A stretch of DNA of 9,598 bases from SYAN01 sp964406345. GTDB taxonomy: Bacteria; Actinomycetota; Actinomycetes; Nanopelagicales; Nanopelagicaceae. Each line of letters starts with the position of its first letter. The stretch's first letter is position 1. The stretch is from assembly GCA_964406345.1 (NCBI GenBank), contig CAYORK010000031.1, forward strand, positions 1-9,598. Direction: 5' to 3'. Shown here one piece after another: positions 1 through 7,812 of this stretch. The position numbers were made by a program, and so were the translations under genes. The notes under the pieces were generated by a model that was not told where the DNA came from, did not search any database, and saw only the letters and a program-made list of their open reading frames with translations.

Positions 1-2
1 GA

Positions 3-740
3 CGGGGAAAGAACAAGGGCACCGGAATCATCTTCGTCCATGGATTCACGGGTTCTCCCGCATCTATGCGCCCGTGGGCTCACTACTTCGAAGAACGTGG
101 CTTCTCAGTGCGAGTCCCTCGAATCCCGGGCCATGGCACCAAGTGGCAAGACCTCAACGAAGTGAGTTGGCAGGAATGGCCAGCGAAGGTCGAAAGGGAG
201 ATCGCACCTTTGATCGCTTGGTGTGATCGCATCTTCATCTTCGGCCTCTCGATGGGCGGGGCGAATACGCTTCACGTAGCAGCAACTCTCGCATCGCGAG
301 TAGGTGGTGAGAAGTTGGCCGGCATCGTGCTGGTCAATCCGATGATCCATATCCCGGGACTCCGGATCAAGTTCGGACCCTTGATCGCACGGCTCACAAA
401 GGGATTGCCCTCAGTAGGGGATGACATCAAGAAGCCGGGTGTCGATGAATATGGCTATGACGTCCTTCCAACGAGAGGAGTTCTTCAGCTCAACAAGTTC
501 TTGAAGGCTACTCGTCCGTTGCTATCCAAGGTGAAGGTTCCGCTCCTGCTCTTCCATAGCGTCGACGATCACGTTCTGCCAGTCTCCAACACCGAGATCA
601 TCATGGCTGAGGTCGCAAGTAACGATAAGACCCGAATCGAATTGACCAATAGTTATCACGTTGCGACTTTGGATTACGATGCAGAGATCATCTTCGAGAA
701 TTCACTGAATTTCGTCGAGCGAGTCAGTGAGTCATCTTGA
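3..740 (+). CDS. alpha/beta hydrolase (esterase / monoacylglycerol-lipase type), 5' end cut by window edge
   Basis: A serine hydrolase of the alpha/beta fold, probably acting on carboxylic esters or monoacylglycerols in the cytoplasm. The reading frame is open from base 3, and the oxyanion-hole motif HGFTGSP lies at bases 39-59. The Met codon at base 66 is therefore internal and the true start lies left of the window. The nucleophile elbow GLSMGG places the catalytic Ser at 249-251. The likely acid is an Asp in HSVDDHVLP and the likely base is the His in NSYHVATLDYD near the C terminus, so the triad looks complete. The stop overlaps the next start by one base (TGATG), which makes it the upstream member of an operon with the DUF4864-like, MFS and uppP genes. 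The substrate cannot be read from the sequence. The family call is firm, the exact activity is not. Confidence 0.88.
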   Translation, partial: RGKNKGTGIIFVHGFTGSPASMRPWAHYFEERGFSVRVPRIPGHGTKWQDLNEVSWQEWPAKVEREIAPLIAWCDRIFIFGLSMGGANTLHVAATLASRVGGEKLAGIVLVNPMIHIPGLRIKFGPLIARLTKGLPSVGDDIKKPGVDEYGYDVLPTRGVLQLNKFLKATRPLLSKVKVPLLLFHSVDDHVLPVSNTEIIMAEVASNDKTRIELTNSYHVATLDYDAEIIFENSLNFVERVSESS

Positions 741-1189
741 TGTTTCGCTACCGGAAGCAATTGACTTTGGCGCTGGTCGTAGTCTTGATCCTCTCGCTTG
801 CCGCATCGCTGTTCTCCGGCGTCATGACATCAAGCACCGAGGAAGTTGGAACCAAGTCCTGCCAAGAGAGTGACTTCCGGGCCGTCCAGACTTTGGTGCA
901 GAACCAGGCATTCGCCTTCAAGGCTCAGAATGTCTCCGGGGCTTACGCGTACTTCTCAAACAACTTCCAGGCGGATATCGATAAGGAGAAGTTCTCCCTG
1001 ATCGTCGGTACCAACTATCCGATGTTGCTCTCCGGAGGGACCATGGCGTTTGGCGAGTGCAGAGAGATATCGATTGGCTTCGCCCAGGCTGTGACCTTGA
1101 CCGGTGATTCTGGTTCGCATCGTCTTATCTACTTCGTCAGCAAAGCAGATGGTCCTATCAAGGTAGAGGGAATCACGGTCGAAGAGTGA
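740..1189 (+). CDS. small membrane-anchored DUF4864-like protein
   Basis: A protein of 149 residues with a short basic start (MFRYRKQ) and one hydrophobic segment at about residues 8-29, so it is probably anchored in the membrane with its C-terminal domain outside. There is no lipobox Cys. The soluble part runs QTLVQNQAFAFKAQNVSGAY, followed by a Phe/Asn-rich turn and a GTNYPMLLSGG stretch. This resembles the DUF4864 (NTF2-like) pattern, but I recognise it only by eye. Two Cys residues, in SCQESD and GECREI, could form a disulfide if the domain is exported. I chose ATG 740 over TTG 737 because it overlaps the upstream stop by one base, as at the next junction. There is no clear ribosome binding site, so translation is probably coupled. 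Function unknown. Confidence 0.72.
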   Translation: MFRYRKQLTLALVVVLILSLAASLFSGVMTSSTEEVGTKSCQESDFRAVQTLVQNQAFAFKAQNVSGAYAYFSNNFQADIDKEKFSLIVGTNYPMLLSGGTMAFGECREISIGFAQAVTLTGDSGSHRLIYFVSKADGPIKVEGITVEE

Positions 1190-2433
1190 TGCCGACTCGC
1201 TCGAAGAATGATGCGATAGCAACGAGGAACTCACTCTGGGCCCTCTTCTTCTTGATGGGCATCGTCTCGATGGCTTGGGTTCCAAGGATTCCTGAAATCA
1301 AGAGATCCTTTGACCTTTCTGATGGCGCCTTCGGATTGGTCCTTATCTCAAGTAGTGCAGGTGCCGCATTTGGCGCGCAATTCGCAGGTCGCTTGATCCA
1401 TCGCTTCGGTTCGAAGCGCGTTACTCAGGTTGCACAGTTCGTCATGCCCGCCGGGCTCCTCATCATGTCGCGAGCAGACTCCGTGGAGATGCTCGTACTA
1501 GGACTCTTCACGCTGGGGGCTGGTTATTCGTCGATCGATGTCTCGGTCAACTCGCAAGCGGTCGTTGTGGAGAAGCTTCTCGCCAAGCGTTACATGTCCT
1601 CCTTCCATGGCGCCTGGAGCGCAGGCGCATTCGCAACCACAGCTTTCGGCGGTTTGATCGCAAACTACATCTCTCCACAGACGAATCTCCTCATCGTGGC
1701 CATCGTCGCGACGGCGCTCTACATGCCAGCAACGAGCGCGCTCCTTGATTCCGAGAACGATGAACATCAGGGCGTCGGAGAAGGGGAGTCGAACACTGTT
1801 CCTTGGACTGGAAAGATCGCAATTCCACTCTGGATCATGGGGATTGGGTCTGTGGGAGCCTTGATTGCGGAAGGCTCCGCAAGCGATTGGGGTGGAATCC
1901 TCCTGGAAGACCACCTTGGGATCAGTAAAGGTCTAAGCGCTTCAGCATTCGCAGCTTTCGCATTTGCGATGATCATCAGTCGATTCGTCGGTGATTACCT
2001 TTACTCACGCTTTGGCATGTACGAGACGGTGACTTTCCTCGCGATCGGTTCCGCTCTTGTTTGGCTCGCTGCGATCTTGATCTCTTGGCAGATAGCACCT
2101 TCTTCGAAGACCCTAGCGCTCACCATCATCGTGATCGGATTCTTCATAGCTGGATTCGGAATCGGTCCAGTCTTTCCTGCCTTCATGCTTGCTGCCGGCA
2201 CGATCAAAGGCATACCAGCATCCGTGGGAATCGCGAGAGTGGCTCTTCTCGGTATCGCCGGTTACTTCATCGGCCCCACGATCACGGGACTCATCTCCGA
2301 GGCCACATCGCTGCCAATTGCGATGATCTACCCAGTGACGATGCTCGCTCTTGGCGGCCTCATGGCAATCCGAGCCAAGGGGATGCAAGATGTCCGAGAG
2401 GGAATTCCGGTGCGAGAGAAGGGGAGGGGATGA
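1189..2433 (+). CDS. major facilitator superfamily transporter (YbjJ-like)
   Basis: A 414-residue integral membrane protein with about 12 hydrophobic segments split by a hydrophilic loop at about residues 185-205 (DSENDEHQGVGEGESN), as usual for MFS proteins. The N-terminal pattern WVPRIPEIKRSFDLSDGAFG and the later SSFHGAWSAGAF resemble the YbjJ-type branch, whose substrates are poorly defined. The cytoplasmic loop between helices 2 and 3 carries GRLIHRFGSKRV, the usual MFS motif-A position. The start is ATG 1189, which overlaps the previous stop by one base; GTG 1186 is a less economical alternative. It ends three bases before uppP. Co-transcription with an esterase and UppP makes a cell-envelope-related cargo thinkable, but nothing in the sequence fixes the substrate. 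Confidence 0.85.
   Translation: MPTRSKNDAIATRNSLWALFFLMGIVSMAWVPRIPEIKRSFDLSDGAFGLVLISSSAGAAFGAQFAGRLIHRFGSKRVTQVAQFVMPAGLLIMSRADSVEMLVLGLFTLGAGYSSIDVSVNSQAVVVEKLLAKRYMSSFHGAWSAGAFATTAFGGLIANYISPQTNLLIVAIVATALYMPATSALLDSENDEHQGVGEGESNTVPWTGKIAIPLWIMGIGSVGALIAEGSASDWGGILLEDHLGISKGLSASAFAAFAFAMIISRFVGDYLYSRFGMYETVTFLAIGSALVWLAAILISWQIAPSSKTLALTIIVIGFFIAGFGIGPVFPAFMLAAGTIKGIPASVGIARVALLGIAGYFIGPTITGLISEATSLPIAMIYPVTMLALGGLMAIRAKGMQDVREGIPVREKGRG
2421..2430 (+). promoter_or_regulatory. strong ribosome binding site for uppP
   Basis: The purine run GGGGAGGGGA lies inside the last codons of the MFS gene. Its GGAGG core sits nine bases before ATG 2437. It supports this start and suggests that uppP is translated independently of the upstream gene. 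Confidence 0.7.
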
Positions 2434-2436
2434 GAA

Positions 2437-3258
2437 ATGCTTGAGGCGATCTTTCTCGGACTTCTTCAGGGTCTCACCGAGTTCTTGCCTATCTCGTCAA
2501 GCGCTCACCTTCGCATCGCCGGTGAATTCCTTCCGAGCGCCGGCGATCCTGGCGCAACCTTTACAGCGATAACGCAGATCGGCACTGAGTTGGCCGTCCT
2601 CTTCTACTTTCGCAATGACCTCAAGCGAATCGCAGCAGCACTCTTTCGATCGGTCCTTCGTAGGAGTCTTGCGGAAGATGAGAAGCGCCATGCGCGCTTG
2701 GGTTGGTTGATCGTTGTCGGATCGCTTCCGATAATGATCTTGGGTTACCTCGGACAGGAGACGATCCGGACGACCTTCCGCTCACTATGGCTTGTTGCCA
2801 TCATGCTAATCGTCTTCGGTCTGATTCTCGGATTCCTCGACTGGAAGCGTCCATCAAAACGGAAGCTTGCGGATCTTTCGATTGCCCATGGCTTGCTCTA
2901 CGGTTTCGCGCAGGCAATAGCGCTCGTTCCAGGAGTCTCGCGTTCGGGTGCGACGATTGCAATGGGAAGGTTGCTTGGTTATGAACGATCTGAAGCGCTC
3001 CGGTACTCGTTCTTGCTAGCCATTCCGGCGGTGTTTGCTAGCGGATTCAATGAATTGGGGGAGGCGATCACAAACCCGGGTGGTGCATTCTCGCTGCTGG
3101 AGACTCTAGTTGCGACGCTAGTCGCGATGTTGATCGGTTACGCCGTGATCGCTTGGTTGATGAAGTTCATCTCCACCAAATCCTTCGCGCCATTCGTGAT
3201 CTACCGAGTTCTCCTGGGAACTGCAATCCTGGCTTTGCTATCGGTCGGAATCCTTTGA
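2437..3258 (+). CDS. uppP: undecaprenyl-diphosphatase (BacA/UppP family)
   Basis: A 273-residue membrane enzyme that dephosphorylates undecaprenyl diphosphate, recycling the lipid carrier used for peptidoglycan and other wall polymers. Its loss or excess is known to alter bacitracin sensitivity. The N-terminal signature QGLTEFLPISSSAHL (residues 10-24) is the (E/Q)xxxE motif, here with Gln in the first position. The second signature PGVSRSGATI (about residues 165-174) carries the essential Arg and Ser. The stretch FTAITQIGTELAVLFYFR is also typical of the family. Length and multiple membrane segments are normal. Last gene of the plus-strand operon. Its 3' end overlaps the end of the convergent nitroreductase gene by 21 bases, so no dedicated terminator fits between them. 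Confidence 0.96.
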   Translation: MLEAIFLGLLQGLTEFLPISSSAHLRIAGEFLPSAGDPGATFTAITQIGTELAVLFYFRNDLKRIAAALFRSVLRRSLAEDEKRHARLGWLIVVGSLPIMILGYLGQETIRTTFRSLWLVAIMLIVFGLILGFLDWKRPSKRKLADLSIAHGLLYGFAQAIALVPGVSRSGATIAMGRLLGYERSEALRYSFLLAIPAVFASGFNELGEAITNPGGAFSLLETLVATLVAMLIGYAVIAWLMKFISTKSFAPFVIYRVLLGTAILALLSVGIL

Positions 3259-3993
3259 CCTCGGACTTGCGATCACATCATCAACATCGAGGCGATGCGC
3301 CTTGAATTCGTTGATGTGAGCATCTTTCGGATATCCGATGGCGAGTCCAGTCAGCAGTCGATAATCCTCAGATATCTCGAATTCCTTGCGAATCACATCG
3401 TCCCAGAGGATGACGGCTCCCTGGAGACATGTTCCTAGCCCTCGCGCATGCGCGGAGAGGATGAGGTTCTGGAGCATCAAACCGGCGTCATTCGCTGCGT
3501 AGATGTGGAGACTCTTGTGTATGAAGATAAAGAGTTCCACTGGGGCACCGAAGAATTCATAGTTGCGACCCCACTGCGCATCTCGTGCCTGCCTATCACC
3601 GCGTTCGATGCCGATCCATTGATAGAGCTCTCTACCTACACGCTCTGCACGAGGTTTGAGTTCTGGGACGTATGGTCGAACCATTAGACGATTGCTGGTC
3701 GGCAATCCATATCGACCAAGCAAGATTCGGATCCTGACCCAGAGATTTCCACTGCGAAATCGGGAGAGGACCTCCCATCTGTTGAGGAACTCCCCGCTGA
3801 TTCGATCGCGGATTTCACCGGTCGCGATTGCTACCTTGAATGGTCGAGTGTTCGACCAACTCGGTGCAGTCAACCCATCATGAATCAATTGACGGATGAG
3901 CGCTTCGGGAACCGGGGTTGATTGAAAGTCTCGGGTTGTCCGACGGGACGCGAGGAAGTCAGAGAATGAGTCACGATCTATTGGCGAGACCAT
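3238..3993 (-). CDS. nitroreductase-family FMN oxidoreductase
   Basis: A 251-residue flavoprotein of the nitroreductase superfamily, which uses FMN and NAD(P)H to reduce quinones, nitro compounds or related acceptors in the cytoplasm. FMN-binding residues are expected in SRRTTRDF (residues 16-23), in PSWSNTRPF (44-52) and in the C-terminal LLTGLAIGYPKD. The stretch DAGLMLQNLILSAHARGLGTC is the conserved core helix of the fold. It is longer than minimal family members because of a middle insert with many Arg residues (about residues 75-125). The start ATG 3993 has AGGGG nine bases upstream. It lies 43 bases downstream of the Rrf2 gene on the same strand and is probably co-transcribed with it. 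The natural substrate is unknown. Confidence 0.92.
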   Translation of the reverse strand: MVSPIDRDSFSDFLASRRTTRDFQSTPVPEALIRQLIHDGLTAPSWSNTRPFKVAIATGEIRDRISGEFLNRWEVLSRFRSGNLWVRIRILLGRYGLPTSNRLMVRPYVPELKPRAERVGRELYQWIGIERGDRQARDAQWGRNYEFFGAPVELFIFIHKSLHIYAANDAGLMLQNLILSAHARGLGTCLQGAVILWDDVIRKEFEISEDYRLLTGLAIGYPKDAHINEFKAHRLDVDDVIASPRSKDSDR

Positions 3994-4002
3994 TCCTTAG
4001 TT

Positions 4003-4007
4003 CCCCT
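4003..4007 (-). promoter_or_regulatory. ribosome binding site of the nitroreductase gene
   Basis: AGGGG on the minus strand, nine bases before ATG 3993. It supports that start and shows that the second gene of the Rrf2 operon has its own translation signal. Confidence 0.6.
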
Positions 4008-4036
4008 TTCGACAAACGAGCAGCGAGGTCATTCGA

Positions 4037-4543
4037 TCACTTGCCACGACGAGTCCACGCATCTTTGCGACGGAGGGCTTGCTTGATTTCTGCGGGGAAC
4101 TCGCCATCCAGGATGTCAGCTACGGTCATATTCTCCAGAGAATCACGAAGCGCGACTCGTGTCGCAACCCATACCTTGGTGAGGTGCTTCGCGCTTCGAC
4201 GGTACTTTGTTGCTTCAGGAGCGCGATCACCCACAGCAGCCAACGGACCTTCGATTACGCGGATTACTTCAGCGACGCTTATCTCCTCTGCGGGTCTTGC
4301 CAGTTTGTACCCACCATGAGGCCCGCGGCTCGAAACCAGTAGACCGGCTTGAGTAAGTTTCCTGAGAATCGCCTCCAAGAACTTGGCGGGGATGCCCTGA
4401 TTACTTGAGATCTCATTCGCAGAGAGCGCGGTCTCACCATGAGATCCACCCGCGACCTCCAAAAGGGCTTGGAGTGCATACTCGACCGAGACGGTGATCT
4501 TCACGGCGACATTATCCATTGCCTCAGCGAGGTGGTCCTGCAT
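4037..4543 (-). CDS. Rrf2-family transcriptional regulator without cysteines
   Basis: A DNA-binding repressor or sensor of the Rrf2 family. KITVSVEYALQALLEVA (residues 15-31) opens the winged helix-turn-helix. SANEISSNQGIPAKFLEAIL (41-60) holds the recognition region, and SSRGPHGGYKLARP is the classic wing. VAEVIRVIEGPLA matches the start of the dimer helix. Many Rrf2 proteins (IscR, NsrR, RsrR) use Cys to bind an Fe-S cluster, but this protein has no Cys at all. It would have to sense something else or use non-Cys ligands. The start is uncertain: ATG 4543 has a weak AGG nine bases upstream, while ATG 4519 or GTG 4504 would give the more usual short N terminus. It is divergent from the FAD/NAD(P) gene and upstream of the nitroreductase. 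Confidence 0.9.
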   Translation of the reverse strand: MQDHLAEAMDNVAVKITVSVEYALQALLEVAGGSHGETALSANEISSNQGIPAKFLEAILRKLTQAGLLVSSRGPHGGYKLARPAEEISVAEVIRVIEGPLAAVGDRAPEATKYRRSAKHLTKVWVATRVALRDSLENMTVADILDGEFPAEIKQALRRKDAWTRRGK

Positions 4544-4552
4544 TCGTAGTAA

Positions 4553-4569
4553 CCTACTTTTCTAGTAGG
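4553..4569. promoter_or_regulatory. candidate Rrf2 operator: CCTACT-N5-AGTAGG
   Basis: A perfect 6-bp inverted repeat with a five-base spacer, 17 bases in all, lies in the 51-base gap between the divergent Rrf2 gene and the FAD/NAD(P) gene. A further GTAG/CTAC pair (4546-4549 and 4554-4557) overlaps its left side. Its position and symmetry suit autoregulation plus control of the flavoprotein. The spacing differs from the IscR sites I remember, so binding by this protein is an inference. Confidence 0.55.
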
Positions 4570-4594
4570 AATATAGATAAAGGCGGGAGCGACG

Positions 4595-5875
4595 GTGAAA
4601 GATGTCTTGATCGTGGGCGGCGGTGCCTCCGGAATCCTCGTCGCAACCCAGATAGCAAGGAATGCCAAGTCCTCGATGGCGGTGCAGATTGCTGACCCCG
4701 CACCCATCCTTGGCAGGGGAATCGCTTACGGAACCGATGACGATGGACATCTGCTCAACGTCCCGGCGGGACGCATGTCGGCACTGCCGAGCGATCCGAC
4801 TCACTTTCGAGCCTGGGCTGGTTGCGATGAAGGCGAATTCGTCTCGCGAAAACGATATGGCCAATATCTCTTGGAGACATTCCTCGAGTCGCAGAGGGAT
4901 CAATCGACTGTCTCTTTCGCGCATGAAAGGTCGCGCATCGAACGTATCGAGCGAGTAGGTGAGAGATTCGAAGTCACCGCAGATTCGGGACCACTTGGAA
5001 AGTTTGATGCCGTCGTGCTTGCCACGGGTCATGGGCTGAGTCAGATACCGATACAAGATCCTGTAATCCTTGCCTCGCCTCGATACGTAAATGACCCGTG
5101 GCGGGACTCGCTGCCGAAGGTCGATGGCACCTTGGTCTCAATCGGAACTGGATTGACCTTCATCGACGTGGCATTGAGTCATCTGCGCGGAAATCCAAAG
5201 AATCGAGTCGTTGGAATCTCGCGCACAGGCGATCTCCCTCGAGCGCATCTTCCTGTGCGTGCAGCGCCGCTGCCAGTCCCTGAAGAGGCGTGGAATTCGC
5301 CAGCTGAGATGCGGCAATACATCGATGAATCGATCGACTGGCGCGCAGCTCAAGATGGAATCCGACATGTGATGCCCGAGATCTGGTCGAAGTGGGACGA
5401 AAGTCAAAAGCACGAGTTCTGGAGCCGTCATTTGCGCTGGTGGAATGTGCATCGTCACCGTATGTCACCGACGATCAATGAGGAATTGACTGCCTTGATG
5501 GAGTCAGGGCGATTGCAGATAGTCAGTGCCAGCGCCTACCAACTCGATACGACCGAGGAGGCGATTACCGTCACTTCCGAGGAATCGGGGCCCATTGTTG
5601 CTGATGTGGTTGTGAACTCAACGGGCTATCTCTCTTTCGAAACCACACCGCTCTTCAGCGCAATGGCGAGTCACGAATTGGTCCAAAGGGGTCCGCTTGG
5701 CATGGGCATTCGGACGAACTTTCCTTCACATGAAGTGCTTGGTGCGAACGGAGAGCCCTCACCAGGACTCTTCGCTGTTGGTCCGATCCTCGTCGGGGAA
5801 AGATTCGAAACAACCGCGATTCCCGAGATTCGCGAACAAGCCGAATCACTCGCGAGAGTCCTTTGCCGAATCTAG
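4595..5875 (+). CDS. FAD/NAD(P)-binding oxidoreductase (PF13454-type)
   Basis: A 426-residue cytoplasmic flavoprotein of the NAD_binding_9 type, distantly like E. coli YdhS. The N-terminal Rossmann motif is VGGGASG (residues 7-13), followed by the family hallmark HLLNVPAGRMSALP (from about residue 52). A second nucleotide-binding turn, SIGTGLTFIDVAL, begins near residue 182. VLATGHG and VVNSTGY are the usual ATG-like flavoprotein motifs. The C terminus has an FAVGPILVGERFETTAIPEI segment that closes the FAD site. I chose GTG 4595 because GGGAG lies five bases upstream and the Rossmann strand begins directly after it. It is divergent from the Rrf2 regulator and probably controlled by it. It ends three bases before the convergent kup gene. 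Substrate unknown. Confidence 0.85.
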   Translation: MKDVLIVGGGASGILVATQIARNAKSSMAVQIADPAPILGRGIAYGTDDDGHLLNVPAGRMSALPSDPTHFRAWAGCDEGEFVSRKRYGQYLLETFLESQRDQSTVSFAHERSRIERIERVGERFEVTADSGPLGKFDAVVLATGHGLSQIPIQDPVILASPRYVNDPWRDSLPKVDGTLVSIGTGLTFIDVALSHLRGNPKNRVVGISRTGDLPRAHLPVRAAPLPVPEEAWNSPAEMRQYIDESIDWRAAQDGIRHVMPEIWSKWDESQKHEFWSRHLRWWNVHRHRMSPTINEELTALMESGRLQIVSASAYQLDTTEEAITVTSEESGPIVADVVVNSTGYLSFETTPLFSAMASHELVQRGPLGMGIRTNFPSHEVLGANGEPSPGLFAVGPILVGERFETTAIPEIREQAESLARVLCRI

Positions 5876-5878
5876 CAA

Positions 5879-7774
5879 TTAGAGTTCAAGCTGTGTCCCA
5901 ATGGTGATTACTCGCTCTTCAGGCAGGCCGAAGTAACTCGACGCTGGAGCTGCATTTCTATGGAGGGTGCCAAAGATTCTTTCCGTTTTTCCACTAAGGA
6001 CACCTCGCGTTGTCTCCGCGATCTTTCTGTCAGCGAGATAGTAGGTACTCGACGCCTCCTCTTCGACTGACATCACGTGGTCGAGAATGGCTCTTCGAAC
6101 GTTCACGTCTTGCTTGTACCCGACCCATATGCGCATTTGACGCACACGGTGATTCACTTGACTGATCATTGGCGGATTTTCAACTCTCGGCACTTCACCC
6201 CGAATGACGCTCACGATGAGGATCTTCTCCGGACAGCAGTTGAGATTATTGATCTGTGCGGCAAGAGCTTGAGGAACCACATTAGGAGTTGATGAGAGAT
6301 AGATGCCAGTCGATGGAAGGATTGTTACGGATTTATCTTTGACGCTCGCCTCTACGGCATCCCAGCTCATGGAGTGTCCTGAGACATAGGATTCCAAAGC
6401 AAACTGCCCTTTGCGCCACACGTACATAACCCATGTGATGGCGAGACCAATAGCAAGGGGAACCCACGCGCCCTGAGCGATCTTGGTGAAAGTTGCGAGG
6501 AAGAATGCTCCATCGATCAGCAAAAAGATCGGAAGGATCGCAGCGACAACCCACTTCTTCCACTTCAAGCGATCGACTGCGACGTACCCGAACGCGATGG
6601 TGGTCATGAGCATCGTGGCAGAAATTGCGAATGCGTAAGCATTGGCCAGAGCGCTGGAAGTCTTGAAGTTGATGACAAGGAAGACAGCCCCTAGGCCGAC
6701 GATTAGGTTCACAAAGGGCACGTAGATCTGCCCGAAGACGGTGTCACTGGTATGCACCACCTTCATTCTGGGTAGCAGGTTGAGTCGTATCGCTTGACGG
6801 GCCAGTGATGCCACAGCAGTGATGAGCGCTTGTGACGCGATGATGGTGGCGGCGGTAGCCAAGAGGACCAAGAGGATTCGCGAGAAGCCTTCTGGCGCAA
6901 GCGCGAAAAAGAGGCTGCCACGGAACTCAGGCTCTTGCAGCGCGTATGCGGCTTGACCTAAGTAGTTGAGCATCAGCGCAGGAAACACGATGACAAACCA
7001 TGTCACTCTGATGGGCCTTTTTCCGAAGTGTCCCATGTCGGCATACAGCGCTTCGGCACCGGTGATGGCGAGAATGACTGAAGAAAGGATGACAAATGTT
7101 TGCAATCCATGGTCACCTACATAGTCGAGTGCAAATTGCGGTTGTAATGCTTGGAGTACTTCCGGTCTCACCAACACTTCCTGCAAGCCGAGCGCAGCCA
7201 GGACGACAAACCAGAGCAGGATGATGGGACCAAAGATCCGCCCAATCGAGGCAGTACCTTTGTATTGCACTGCGAAGAGAACTAGCAAGATCAGAACCGT
7301 CAACGGGACCGTGAAGTTCGCAAGTTCAGGATTGATGGCTTCAATTCCCTCTGTGGCCGATAACACCGAAATGGCTGGCGTGAGCATCCCATCCGCAACC
7401 AAGAGCGCCGTCCCGAATAACATGAACGTAACTAGGATGACTTTCGTTCCGCGCCTCGCATTCCTAATCTTCCGCGGCAATAGTGCGAAAAGCGAGAGAA
7501 TTCCTCCTTCGCCATTGTTGTCCGCTCTGAAGATCAGAGCTAGGTACTTGATTCCCACAACCATGATCAACGACCAAAAGATCAGTGAAACGACGCCGTA
7601 GATGTCAGTGACGGTCGTACCGGCGGCGTTGAGAGACTGCCTTAGTGCGTAGATGGGGCTGGTTCCGATATCACCATAGACAACACCGAGTGCGCCTAGA
7701 GAGAGCATTCCGAGAGAGGACTTCGCGTTCAAGGAGCCCCTCGTCTTTCTCTTGATTTGTTCCGCATTTGTCAT
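5879..7774 (-). CDS. kup: Kup-family potassium uptake protein
   Basis: A 631-residue low-affinity K+/H+ symporter in the inner membrane. The signature LGALGVVYGDIGTSPIYALR begins at residue 26. About 12 membrane segments follow, including the family-typical EGIEAINPEL loop, GAEALYADMGHFGKRPI and LNYLGQAAY. The last ~170 residues form the hydrophilic cytoplasmic domain normal for Kup. Length and order of motifs look complete. ATG 7774 is preferred over TTG 7775-7777. Neither has a Shine-Dalgarno sequence, and the bases just upstream form a 14-bp palindrome, so initiation may be unusual, or a start further inside the frame may be used. The gene is transcribed alone and converges with the flavoprotein gene with only three bases between stops. 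Confidence 0.96.
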   Translation of the reverse strand: MTNAEQIKRKTRGSLNAKSSLGMLSLGALGVVYGDIGTSPIYALRQSLNAAGTTVTDIYGVVSLIFWSLIMVVGIKYLALIFRADNNGEGGILSLFALLPRKIRNARRGTKVILVTFMLFGTALLVADGMLTPAISVLSATEGIEAINPELANFTVPLTVLILLVLFAVQYKGTASIGRIFGPIILLWFVVLAALGLQEVLVRPEVLQALQPQFALDYVGDHGLQTFVILSSVILAITGAEALYADMGHFGKRPIRVTWFVIVFPALMLNYLGQAAYALQEPEFRGSLFFALAPEGFSRILLVLLATAATIIASQALITAVASLARQAIRLNLLPRMKVVHTSDTVFGQIYVPFVNLIVGLGAVFLVINFKTSSALANAYAFAISATMLMTTIAFGYVAVDRLKWKKWVVAAILPIFLLIDGAFFLATFTKIAQGAWVPLAIGLAITWVMYVWRKGQFALESYVSGHSMSWDAVEASVKDKSVTILPSTGIYLSSTPNVVPQALAAQINNLNCCPEKILIVSVIRGEVPRVENPPMISQVNHRVRQMRIWVGYKQDVNVRRAILDHVMSVEEEASSTYYLADRKIAETTRGVLSGKTERIFGTLHRNAAPASSYFGLPEERVITIGTQLEL

Positions 7775-7788
7775 CAATCAATTGATTG
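7775..7788. repeat. 14-bp perfect palindrome abutting the kup start codon
   Basis: CAATCAATTGATTG is its own reverse complement and ends exactly at the base before the kup ATG. It occupies the place where a ribosome binding site would be expected. It may be a regulator site, or an RNA structure affecting initiation. No known motif is recognised. Confidence 0.5.
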
Positions 7789-7809
7789 TTGACGATACTT
7801 GAATGGAAC
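7786..7809 (-). repeat. degenerate copy of the tRNA-Val 3' end
   Basis: Compared base by base with 8835-8858, this stretch matches at 20 of 24 positions in the same orientation, with an unbroken 9-base core GACGATACT. The matched part of the tRNA is its 3' acceptor strand and most of the T arm. A weaker match continues for about seven more bases. It has the geometry of the far attachment-site copy left after insertion at a tRNA 3' end. It overlaps the kup upstream region. Confidence 0.45.
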
Positions 7810-7812
7810 TGG

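Noticed and set aside
66..740. Start of the alpha/beta hydrolase at ATG 66
   Set aside because: The oxyanion-hole motif HGFTGSP lies upstream in the same frame at 39-59, so the gene begins left of the window.
956..1285. Minus-strand 109-codon frame across the DUF4864-MFS junction
   Set aside because: Arg/Ser-rich shadow opposite two overlapping, translationally coupled genes.
2061..2444. Plus-strand 127-codon frame inside the MFS gene
   Set aside because: It is a shadow: the translation is rich in Arg, His and Ser with no domain, and the MFS frame is clearly coding.
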